Assembly: GCA_030141605.1 (NCBI GenBank)
Contig: JAQGDQ010000153.1
Coordinates: 186,001-250,000 of the forward strand
Direction of reading: 5' to 3'
From: Tubiluchus corallicola
Taxonomy: Eukaryota; Priapulida; Priapulimorpha; Priapulimorphida; Tubiluchidae
DNA: 64,000 nucleotides
A model generated the notes under the pieces. That model saw only the letters and a program-made list of their open reading frames with translations. It was not told the origin of the DNA and searched no databases. Of this stretch, positions 35,401 to 48,382 are shown piece after piece (the first letter of the stretch is position 1; every line of letters begins with the position of its first letter). Made by a program: the position numbers and the translations under genes.

Positions 35401-38400
35401 AGAAAGTTTTAAACTAGCACTATTAGATACTGTTAACCATGCAGTACTTTAGAAGTAATAATTCGTATTTAAGATACCAAGGTGGTCAGAATTACCTGCT
35501 AACCTGACAGTCATGAGTTGAGTTTAATGAGTTAATCGTGGTAGTAAACTAGAGAGTTTTTCAGCCTGATCTTTTTTAATTTAGCATTTTCCTTAAACTT
35601 GGAATGGTTGTATGATATTTTTCTAGCATGTCGATGGGCTTTCTGGTTTCCAAGGATACACCTATTATATGGCGTGGATTGTTAGTTATGACTGCTGTTG
35701 AGAGACTCCTACGACAAGTGAGTTATCTGTATACCCTTCACATCCAGCAGTTATAGAATTTCAGTAGCAACTAGGTAAATTATTGTCAAGATTTCCGATT
35801 TTTTCCAGAATTATTCCGGTTATGCATGTGAATAGGACATTGATTAAAAGACAACATAGAGATAATCTTAATACAGCAGGCACCGCTTAATAGACTCACT
35901 TTGGGACCGACGTGTTTTGATCCAATTAACCGACTGAACCTATTAACCAGTGGTTGTAGTATTACAGGCATAGAAGTATGAGTCATCAGCTTGCTATGCA
36001 CTGCAACGGTTTTTAATGAATTATTTTAGAAACGAAGTAACACCTAAATTCCTTTGTGCAGTTAAAAAGTAGAAAAATATTTTAAAATATTAATTTATGT
36101 AAGTAAATTAGCAATAAGTCAAAAAGTATAATTTTCTAAATCACAGACTTTTCTGTCTGTTTATTTGCAAAAATTACAGGAATTCCTCCAAGGTCGGCAG
36201 CTTCATTTTCTCGCAAAGAAGTTGGCCTACAAAGTTCTCGTAATTATAAAAATGTTGAAAATCTGTTGTTGTGCGTGACTAAAACAGTTCTGAATCGTCT
36301 GCTCACTTATTTGCTGTATGATGTTTACTCTTGTAAGTCATACAAAGAATACCAGCTGATTATACCGTAACTGCATCTTTGACTGTTAACTCATTAAGCC
36401 TGAAAGCATGATTTGCAATGAGAGCATCAAAAGGAAACTGCTAGGCAAGTGATTAAATGTTTAGCTTCCAGAAATTCCATGGGTAACAGTGAGTGAGCGG
36501 GTAACAGATTCAAAGCAAAACCGCTTCACTAGCGTATTAGAGTATGATAAATGTACCTGCTTACAAACAAATCGGTACTTAACATGATTGTTTCTGCATA
36601 CATAGTGCACAAAAGGGAAGCAAAGATGACCTAAAAGTAGGAAACATACAAATACTTATTTTAAGTAGGTAAAGGAAAAATATTGAGTCAATTAAGCGGA
36701 GTTATTTGAGTCAATTACCGATATGTATATTTGAATAGAAGCGGCTCATTGTAGACGTTTTTGAGTCAATTAAGCGATTGAGTCTATTAACCGTGAGTCT
36801 ACTAAGCGGCAACTACTGTGTAACAAGAATAATTATAAATGGTGATAAATTCCACAATAAAAAGATAAAAGAAGGTACACCGTGCAAACCTATCACTGTG
36901 AGCTATCTCTAGGTGAAAAGAGAATAAAGGGCAAACATAATTGATCACTGCATCTTAAATTATTTTCTCATTAAGTCACTGAAATGTCCTCCCTATTATT
37001 TTTTCTTTCCTATGAGATTTTTTATTAAATGAATGAGAAAGTCAGGTTTTGCAAAAAAGGCAAAATGTTAAATGTCCTAGATTTGGCGTAACCCATAGAC
37101 GTAACAGCTGCTAGCTAACTTGTTAGTTGTACAGTGGAACCTCAACTTATGAAAACCCCATTATACGCAAAATTCAGAATACGAATCGGGCTTCGAAGAA
37201 ATTTCCTTCCCATTTAGCAAAAAATATTTTAGATACGAGAACGAAAATCGAAAGTGCTACCCAACAACGGTCCTCCCAGAATGCATTTTTCTCTAAACGG
37301 CCAGCAACCAGAGAAGCTGAAGGTCAAAGTGAACCAAAACAAGCAAAACACAGTGAAGAAAATTAGAAAAAAGTAGAAAAACAAAATACACAAAAAAATA
37401 AAACACAAAATGCACAAAAAAATTAAAATTAAAAAAATTGATAGTGTTAAGTTCATTTAAATGAATTCATTTAAATTAAGTTATGTAAACTTACGTATGA
37501 TTTCTGCCATCTGTCAAAACTCTGTTCGCCTCCTCCTCCGCCATCAAGCTCACCTCACACCCCCCTTGGGCACATTTGCCAGACTCGCCAGGTAAAGTGC
37601 CATTATTCATAACAACATTTATCATTATTTTTCATTGATTTTATTATTTTCTCATTGGTTTTTAACATTTATGTAAATGATTATGTTGTCCTTAACAAAC
37701 ATATTTCGTTCAGGTGGGTACAATATTTACACTTTATGGGACTGTTTTCCGGGGGGGGGGGGGGGGGAGACGTAAATATTGTCTCATAATACGAAAATTC
37801 CAAGATACGAAAGCCCCACCAGAATGAATTAATTTCGTATCTCGAGGTATCACTGTATATGTCTGACATATCTACATTGTTGTAGCTCTTTGCGGGCTGT
37901 TTAGTATTATCATATTTCAGTCGAGTCCTGATTCTTTTAGATTATGTTTCATTCAAATACACGCCTGTGTCTTTTTTTAACATGCTGTAAGCCAGAATTC
38001 AGTACCAAGTGGCAGGGCTTACTACTAACATTGATTGATTGCATTGGCTTACTACTAATATTGAATGATTGTATGACGATCAGGCCTAGCTGATTACTAA
38101 GGATAGTCATCTTAGATGCGATGCTGAACAAGCATGGGTGTTTAAGCTATGTTCGGACATAGATGCACCCCCTTTTCAATGAGACAAGTAGCTAAAGGCA
38201 GAATAACAGGTAAAACTGGAAAACTGCTCAAAAGCAGTTCTCCTGGTGGTCACCTATTTATTTGTTAAACAGTTTTGGTATTGCTTAGCTTTCATATTTA
38301 AGCACACACTATAACCACCCAGCTATTATTTCACCCCTGTTCAAGTCAATATATAGTTCATCAGTTAAAATGTGATTGTCTGTTGTCAGTACTTGTTTTC

Positions 38401-41400
38401 TTTGATATGTTTAAGGTAGCATGGGGTGAACTTGACTACCTAGTGATAGATCTTCCACCTGGTACAGGTGATGTGCAGCTCACAATATGTCAACATGTAC
38501 CTGTGTCAGGTAAGTTGATGATTATTTAATGCTTGGGCATTGTATGTCAGACTTAAAATTAAATTATTTTTCAGAGAATTGATCATTAGTGTTCAAAACA
38601 CAGTAGACTCCACTTACTCTGGCCCTATTGCTGGAACATAACTGTATAATACTTTAACTTAGTAAAAACCTTCTGTTTGTTAATTCTAAGCTTTGCTTTA
38701 TGAATCCATCTTGAGTGCTGTGAAGAACACAAAATTGTGAAGTAGACACACAATTGAACCGCATTTTAACTTGACAATGGTGAACCTGCACCAATAATTA
38801 TTGTATTAACTGTTGAAATGCAACGTATGCTGGAAACACTGCATTGTGGACTGTGCAGCCGTGACTTTTCAAACATGCCGACACTTCACCAAACTCAAGC
38901 AAGACATTCAGTCACATGTTGGAAAAAATTTCCACTAAAACAGACCAACTTATCTGCATTCTGTATAATGGTCAATTGCATATATAATTAGGTTAAACTA
39001 AAATGCAGATTCTAATTGATAAACAGTTGTACACATGAGAACGTTTAGTCAAATAAATGAATGCTGAATCATCGCTGATATTAAAGTTACATTTATGTAA
39101 TGGCATCACAGATAAACAATACATACTTTTCGTAGGAATGTTAATTAATTATTGCACTTTACTTAAAAACTTTTCGTAAACAGTAACTGTGTGTTAAGAG
39201 AATTGGCCTTGTAAACAAAATAAATAAACAATATGCAGTGTATTAACATAGAAAAAGCTACTTTATAGGCCTCTCCGGATTACAAATCCAGCCGTTTAAA
39301 AAATTCATTTAGCTTTGCACCAAAATGGATTTATTAAGTAGCATACATTGTAATAAATAATTGGTGAAAACCATGGTGGAATTTAATAAAGCCATCAGAG
39401 AAGCAAAAACCAGTTGCATTGTAAATTATACAGCTCTGTATTAGTTTTGTTGGCATATGATAATAAATCTTTATTTATACACGTAATAATGATTTTCTTG
39501 CTACTGACAGTATGATTTGGACTTGTACCGAGTTTGTACTGCAGCAAGTTTTCATTTTATTTTAGGTGCTGTTATGGTTACCACACCACAAGATGTTGCA
39601 CTTCTTGATGTTAGAAAAGCTGCATTGATGTTTGACCGAGTAAAGGTGAAATAATGCTTTTGTGGCATTTGCAAAGATTTATTTGGGCTTGTACTGATTT
39701 TACAATGAAAGTCTCATGTGATGTAAAACATTTGTTAAAGAATAACCCTTTACTTTGGCGTAGGATTCTTTTAATAACACTTAAAACGTAGTAGAATAAA
39801 TGAAATATCAAGCAAGGAATGTGCCTTTTGAGAAGTATGTGTCAGTACATAATATTTGTATGCTTGGCACTCTAAAATATAACAGCCTGTTCATCTGCTG
39901 ATGCTAAGCAGTCCTGCCATTAGTTGGTGCTAGCTAATTATGTATGAAGCAGTGGGCAATTGAGTTGTTGGCACAGGTTGCTTGCTTCAGTGGTGTACTT
40001 AGTTGATTTCAAGTAGGTCTTTTACAGAATTAATTACCAATAATATATTTTAACTTTATTACAATTTATTTAGGTCAAAGTGTTAGGTGTAGTACAAAAC
40101 ATGAATATATTCGAGTGTCCAAAATGTTCACACAAATCTCAAATCTTTGGCGACGAAGGTGCGCGAAAGTTAGCCATGGAATTGTCCATAGACATGCTTG
40201 GTAAGTGTAAGAGATAATATTGTGTTCATCATAACCAAATATTTTTTATATATTTTCTAAAGTGTTTCTAAATGAACATTAATGTGCTGGGCATAACTTG
40301 ATCCAGAACCAGTTTTTGAAGTTGAAGATCAATTTCAATGTGCTTTATGGAGTTTCAATTTAATGTATAAACATAAAAGAAATGCTCTAGTTAGATATTT
40401 CTGGTACCAGTAACTATTTACCTTCATCCTACAGCTTGTCCATTCCATGTTCTATTTAATGTGGAGTTTAGGAACTAATCCTCTCCAAGCTACAAAAGTA
40501 GTTGTCTAGATGAAAATATTCAACAGTAGCCTGTTTTTGCTTTTGTAAATGTAAGAAATGTAAGAAAGAAACAGAAGCAGGATCAGACATACAGATGCAT
40601 CACATGTAATACACTTATTTGGTGATAAACTAATTGTATGTTATTACACCTGAAAGGATGTGACACACTTGCGTCTCGAGTTGTATTAACTGCTAATTGA
40701 CATTGGCAAAATTCTATCAACATTTTCACTTGATCTTGATTTTAGTTGGCAGTGTTAATCTATACACGTTGTAATCATTGATTTTTATCAAACTGTTGGT
40801 GCAAACCAACTTAAAAGAAATTCAGGAAGATCAGACCACTTATGTGATTGCAGTTGATTATTGTGCACATACAGTTTTGTGTAAGTTTAACTATTGTAGC
40901 ACGACCAAGGTTGGTAATGTGTTAATGCCATTTATTTGCTAGAAACAAAAACCTTTTTCTTCCTTATTCTTGCCTTTTTAAATTAAGGTGATATTCCTCT
41001 GCAAGTTATGATACGGGAATCATCCGACTCCGGGCGACCAGTCTACGTAAGCCACCCTACCTCATCTGCAGTAAGTTGCAATTCACTCTCTATAGATTTT
41101 GCTAAATCAGCTGGTATTTTGTAATTACACCTAAAAGTGATATAAATAAAAGAAATTGAATGTTAGCTTTGACAAGTTAAGAACGGTTCAGTGGTCATTG
41201 GATTTTTCATTTACTTGATTTCACATGATATAGATGCAATAAATGTTGTTAACCTGAATCCATGTAGATTGAAACATTTTTGCATAATTCTGATTCAGGT
41301 AATGCAAGTTATAGTAAGCTATTGCTTAATGATGGTAATGGATTTCAAAAAATACACTATTATGAAACATGCTTAAACGACGTTGCGTTTTCAATGGGGA

Positions 41401-42345
41401 AGCGGTACTCAATGCGTTAAAACCATCGTAGTTGGCCTCGTGTAAATCATACGTTTTATTATTTTTGTTGCTTACCTTTTTATGATATTTTTTTATTGAA
41501 GGTGAAAAGAATTATTCATTGAAAGGTTGAATTTTCAAGTGAAGTACTCTGCTGTATGTCTAGTTATCTAAATGTTATGATAATTTTTTTATACTATTTG
41601 TCACACTGCAAGTTGAAATTTAGCATTCACTAGCCAAGCCTACTTAAGATAGCTGTTTGTGGTGAAACTGTATCCTGGCTTATTATCAAAGCTGTCACTG
41701 TACTGGCAGGCAGAGGTATCTTAGTCGCATTCAGATGTACACCTATGGATCGACCCTCACTGCGGTAAACATCCAAGATTAGTATAGCGAATGAACTGCC
41801 CATGGGCGTACTTAACCCATTCAGTGAAGAGTCAGTCATTTACTGACCAGTATGGCTTAACTTCAGTTGCTGAGCAAATATTGTTACCACTCTGCTATAG
41901 TGGTAGTGTTGTCTGATGATATGCAAATACTCTTGGCTTGCACTAAAAGCTTCTACCTGCTGATCTATGTAATGAGAGTAGTCACCAGCAATCACTACCA
42001 ATTCGAAATTTTAAAAATTGCAGATAAATTTGTATTCAAACTTTGATTGAACAGAAAACATTTTAAACATTTCAGGTAGTCAAGTTTACTGGATTTAATT
42101 TACATGCATTGTTCTGTTAATTATGTTACTTCAATTATGTTCCTCTTTTGAAATTGCAAGAATTTTGTCATTTTTTCAACCTGCACATTGCGTTTCTTAT
42201 GTAAAACTTGTTAGTTTCTTTTCATATTTTAAAATATGAAAATTCATATTCATATGAACATATTGTAAATTCTTTTTTACAGGCAAAAGCTTACAGAGAA
42301 ATAGCGTTCACAGTGGTTCAAAAGTTATCTCCACATGTAAGATGA
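32491..42345 (+). CDS. NUBPL: NUBPL/Ind1, mitochondrial Fe-S P-loop ATPase for complex I assembly, 326 aa
   Basis: NUBPL (Ind1) is a Mrp/NBP35-type P-loop ATPase that inserts Fe-S clusters into respiratory complex I. Ten exons join in frame: 32491-32607, 33731-33925, 34336-34426, 35190-35229, 35627-35717, 38416-38509, 39566-39645, 40074-40200, 40988-41070 and 42283-42345 (TGA). Residues 1-39 form an Arg-rich, acid-free presequence (FRHFAT near its end). Then come [17 protein letters not shown], the deviant Walker [67 protein letters not shown] (Walker B), [25 protein letters not shown] with the CPKC cluster ligands, [15 protein letters not shown] and AKAYREIAF. Intron 4 appears to start with GC. 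Intron 5 (35718-38415) holds two pogo-like elements. The exon 1 donor (TCG/GTTGGT) is weak. Length is close to the human protein. Confidence 0.95.
35874..36820. mobile_element. pogo-like nonautonomous element, CCGCTTAATAGACTC family
   Basis: The left end CAGCAGGCACCGCTTAATAG and the reverse complement of the right end, CAGTAGTTGCCGCTTAGTAG, continue together into ACTCAC. TA precedes the left end (35872-35873) and follows the right end (36821-36822), with a two-base offset on the right. GAGTCAATTAAGCG and GAGTCTATTAACCG units recur inside the right third. No transposase is visible in about 950 bp. It lies in NUBPL intron 5. Confidence 0.75.
37132..37855. mobile_element. pogo-like nonautonomous element, CAGTGNNACCTC family
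   Basis: The left end reads CAGTGGAACCTCAACTTATG and the reverse complement of the right end CAGTGATACCTCGAGATACG, with TA on both sides (37130-37131 and 37856-37857). ATACGAA-containing subterminal repeats occur near both ends. A 79-codon open frame near the left end (37127-37366) is basic and shows no clear transposase motif. A run of 17 G residues (37751-37767) lies inside. It lies in NUBPL intron 5, about 300 bases from the preceding element. Confidence 0.8.
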
Positions 42346-43526
42346 TGCCTTGAATTGAACACAATCAAATGGAGTGTGGTAATATATTCTACAATCAGCA
42401 ACCAACGAATCAGTTCAGTTTCATTCATAGAGCATGACTGAAGGAAAGTCACCATTTTCAATCTCCCTGCAGTTACCAATTTTCAATGGCGATGCTCCAT
42501 TGTATTAATAGTATAGCACCATAATCCCTGCCTTTATTAGCTTGAAGAATGTGTTTTATCACATTGGTGGTGTTGCATCATCACACGTGCAGCAATGTTG
42601 CTCAATGCGTGTGTCTGAAATTTAATGTATCTTTTTACCAGTTTTGCTATTCATTATTGTGTAAAGTGTGTTATGACATTGTTATGTAACAGTATGTTAA
42701 AATTTTGTATTTCATTAAATGCATTCTATACACTATGTTTTGTCGCAATCGTGGGGCTCTCCTTTGTAAGGTGAAGCCAGATTCTAAAATACATGAATTT
42801 GGAAAGCAATTATGTTAACATAGTGTTATTTAAGAATTTTAAAATTGCAAATAACTGAGTTGCAAGGTGTTATTATTTAAATTTATTAAAAAACACAAGC
42901 ATTTTCAACATACATTTTGGTGATGTTAAAATTCTATAAAAAACTAGCATTTTAAACGTACAATATCAGGTTGTCTAGATATTTATTTTTTTTACTTTTG
43001 CAGGAAAAAAGTAGTAGTTTTTTTCCAGGTTAAAGTCACCTTTGGTCTTAAGAAGATCGTAGGTTGAGTTACCCGTGTTCCTTTCATAAAAATAAAACAA
43101 AATACATAAAAGCTATAACTGTGTAACAATCACTGGGAATTAATGCTATCTCTCACCTTCATTTTCTTCCGAAAAATCGTCTAGTAAAATACAATACATT
43201 TAGTAAATGTGATCATTGAACCTTGGAACATGTCTTCTGAGTGATCTAGTGTAAGTTGGCCTTTGAAAAAAATCTGCCACATTACCTGCACTTCTTCTAC
43301 ATAACTACTTATACACACATATGACTTAAGATAGGTGGAGCATCTGTAATTTGAAACGTGTGCATAATTTTGCCACTTTTGCTTAAGTCATAAAATTAAT
43401 TGCAAATTTTGTGTGAAAGTGACGTAAGATCTTTCAGCATCCATGAATAGCACTTAAATTCAAGTACTTATTTTCTGATGCTACGTATGCCTGATAAAGA
43501 AACTGTGCCTGTCATTTTGCAGTGTT
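42346..43526. other. NUBPL 3' flank / Msx 3' flank, no gene seen
   Basis: The two genes are tail to tail. The sequence is AT-rich and without a recognisable coding segment; it probably holds both 3' UTRs. Confidence 0.5.
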
Positions 43527-43600
43527 CGCCTAACCTGGAATCGAACCACCACCTTACAGATTATACACCCACGCAGACACTCGTTTACATCTGAGTCAGT
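43527..43600 (-). repeat. tRNA-like sequence, probably a tRNA-derived SINE head or tRNA pseudogene
   Basis: On the minus strand GGTTCGATTCC (43547-43537) is a perfect pol III B box. About 40 bases upstream, GACTCAGATGTAAACGAGTG resembles a tRNA D-arm/A box. Total spacing is close to 72 bases, as in a tRNA. The T stem pairs only partly and the acceptor stem does not close, so it is not a functional tRNA. Confidence 0.5.
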
Positions 43601-43805
43601 CATTGTTGTGTTCAAAGTCATGTTGAGCTTTATGTTTAAAGTGGAACTTAAAACTTCAGTAAAATATATCACCTATAATCTTCTGACTGTCAAAAGTTTT
43701 TCATTGTATGTCCTCCATCTTTCCTGATTTCAAATGTGAGTCTCTCATTATCAGGTCTTTCATACTTGAAAGTTAGTGAGTGGTAATGAATTTTTACTTG
43801 TGATA

Positions 43806-45464
<1,659 letters not shown>

Positions 45465-45610
45465 CTTTGCACTTTTCAATACAGTTTTACTTCAAGTTTC
45501 CTAGTTTATATTATTCATTAATCTTAATGCGAACTAGCTCATGGGTTCACTTTAGTTGGACTAATTCCCTTATCTCTTTACGTCTTGCATAAGCGTCTGT
45601 CTTGATTGCT

Positions 45611-45620
45611 GTCACGTGAC
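45611..45620. promoter_or_regulatory. GTCACGTGAC palindromic E-box upstream of Msx
   Basis: A perfect 10-base palindrome containing CACGTG, identical to the core bound by bHLH-zip factors of the MITF/TFEB and USF types. It lies about 150 bases upstream of the Msx ATG. Function is inferred from the motif alone. Confidence 0.4.
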
Positions 45621-48327
45621 TTGAGGACATGAAACTGTCCGTGTCAGTTGCTGTGGACCAGGTATCGACCTGCCAGATGATAGGCGAATAGATCATTGGT
45701 TGCGCCTGAATACCTGTCCGTAATTGCAGGTTAATCTAGACGACACTTTATGGCGCAATCAGGGAATTTATTAAAAACACGGCGGTCTGGTATTGTAGGT
45801 GTTCTGGGTTGCCTCATTATTGCTCCTAGGAAGCAAACAAAAGAATCAAAAGTGCCGCTGCTGAGTGACTGTTTCAGGTAGACAAAAGATTCAAAAGAGC
45901 CGCCGGAGTAGCACTATCACTGCACAAGTTGTGCCAATCCTATTCTCGATTTGAAATTTACTGCATGTGATTCAGACATTCCCCAATCGAGAAATAAAGA
46001 GAATCAAAGCAGTGATAGTGCACAATGCGATGAAAATAGTGACTTCATAATAGGGCATAAAAGGGATTTTATAATGTTAAGATTCTTGATAAGAAGACTA
46101 ATTATGTGGAAATTTAAAGCATTATTATAAAAGTTTCCAACTGTTTTTTTCCTACCCTCAATTTATAGTGACATATATTTGGGTGTAATGAGCCAGTTCA
46201 TAATATGTATAAAAAAGAATAAAAAATTTGTAATGAGAGGAGAGCTTCAGTCATAGAAGCAAAAAATTTCTATCATTCCTTTGCTTTTAGTTGCCTTTTG
46301 TGGTTTAGCAAATGAAACAAAATTTCATTTCGGGAGAGCCTTAGATCCATTAGCTAATAACGTGTTTTTGTAAATGGATAGTGCTCCTGATCTCGTCACC
46401 TGCGTTTTCTCATCAGATCATGGACCTATTATATAATCTGTGCTGTCATCGGCACTACTGCTTGTTAGAAACGCCTCTGGTCCACGAGTATGTCAACCTC
46501 AGACTCAAAGCAAGAACGTCTCGCTTGTGGCATCCTTTAATCTCCCATGACTCGTCGGTCATTTTGCTTTTGGACACATCCTATCTATGATCCCTTAGAA
46601 GTTATTGTGATCCATGATCAAACGAGACAAAAGCTGTCTATTGTCCGTCTGGGACATCACACGTACCGCAGGCGTATAATGTTTATTGGGGTGGCTTGTC
46701 GCCGATTGTCCACTAAACTAATAAAAGGTGAACCTGGGCTTGGAAAGATCGCGTTGATGATTGCGGTCTCGAAGTTATTTTTTGGAAAATAATACTTACC
46801 TTACAATTTGGCAATTCATTTTCTACTGTTCACATGTAATAATTCATTAATAATGGTAATTATGAGTTGCGGATGCGCATGTGTATCAGGTTTTTAATCG
46901 GAAGAGCTTAACTATTGCGATACTTGTATAAGACCACGTCAAACTGTAACATAATTATTCGAACGATAAAGACAACGGCAATGACAATGGCGATTGTTTC
47001 AAAAATGAATTTGGTCTCTAAAAAACTGTGCTGTAATCCTGTGGCATGGCCATTATAATTTTTCCAAAAAAGTTATTTACAGTAATACTCTTTCTGGACT
47101 CCGCATACTTCTGCTTTGTGGTTTTTTCTACCGACAATCAACTTATTTGAATGCTTAAGCTAATTAGATTAATGCGAATCCTTAGTTTTGATTCATTTTA
47201 AGGCTTATTAATAATTATTCACACCATAATGGTTTAATAAATATTATGTTATTTAATACATAAATAATAATAAGGCTAAGCTAGATTAAAAATAAAACAA
47301 GACATTTTTGTCTCAATTTTATGCCGGGTGACCAGTTCAGAAGTTAGGACTCTTAGGGTGGACCGGTCAGAAAAAGGTTGAATAGCACTGAGCTAGACGG
47401 TCACCACTCTAAATGGCCTTTTAAATAAGCTTCATCTCGCGCGAACTGCGGGTTAAAAATACACATGCTTTTGTTGGTTTAATAAAAAATCAATTATTTA
47501 GACACTAATAATGTAAATAGTGCTGTAAAAGCAGCAAGCATTATTAGCTTGCACCGTTTTTAATAACTGGCCTGCAAATTATGTCGAATTTGAATAACAT
47601 TTGGGCGGCACCCGCAACGACGGGATAAAACAATTACATTAAAGTTCACTCGGTTTCCAAATCATAAGCATTGAGTGATTGTGCATTAATGATGATAACA
47701 CCGTCATTAATGCACAATCACTCTCATAAGTAAATGAATAGCTGTTGTTGTAAGTCATTAATTGTGCTCAGTTAATTTTCCAATAATATGACTTTTGTGA
47801 TGCGAAGGAAATAGCTTTCGTAACTAATATTTTATTTTTAGATTAAATTAATTTGGTAAAAATGGCACGATAAAAATAGTATCAGAAAAAACGGTAAAGG
47901 AAAAATCCACACAAATGGAAAAATAGCAAAACTGGCACACTTATAAAATGTGAATTTAAGGTTAGGGTTACAGTGGGGGATAATTAGTTTTGTCACTGCC
48001 AAGGAAGTTATGCTTCAACGCTATTTGTTTGTTTGATTGTTTTTTGTCTAGTGTATAACGTATAACAGTGAGACTATTACGCAAAAATCACTTAACAAGA
48101 AAGGGACAAGAAAGATGCATTTCGACCCATACTCATGGACAAGCGGAGAAGGTGAAAACTGTCAAAATGCACACTTATTCGCCCGTTCTGTTTTTCACAA
48201 AACTTGACCAAATGCTACATACAAAATACACTCGTGAAGCACTTCGCGGAGGTCTCAGAGTGAGTGCTATTGCTCGAGAAATTTTCGACTGGAAAACTGC
48301 GTAACGCTGTCTCTGACCTTTGCTCAT

Positions 48328-48331
<4 letters not shown>
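45621..48331. other. Gene-poor region upstream of Msx
   Basis: Short open frames (for example 46381-46590, 46547-46792 and 48068-48304) have no motif I recognise. A perfect 20-base hairpin lies at 47673-47723. Distal Msx regulatory DNA would be expected in such a region, but nothing in the sequence marks it. Confidence 0.45.
47673..47723. repeat. Perfect 20-bp inverted repeat with 11-base loop
   Basis: GAGTGATTGTGCATTAATGA at 47673-47692 is followed by an 11-base spacer and its exact reverse complement at 47704-47723. The heptamer TCATAAG lies on both sides (47662-47668 and 47724-47730) as a direct repeat. It is not followed by a T-run and no gene ends nearby. Confidence 0.9.

Positions 48332-48375
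<44 letters not shown>
48332..48375. repeat. TA dinucleotide microsatellite
   Basis: An almost pure TA run of about 44 bases. Confidence 0.95.
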
Positions 48376-48382
<7 letters not shown>

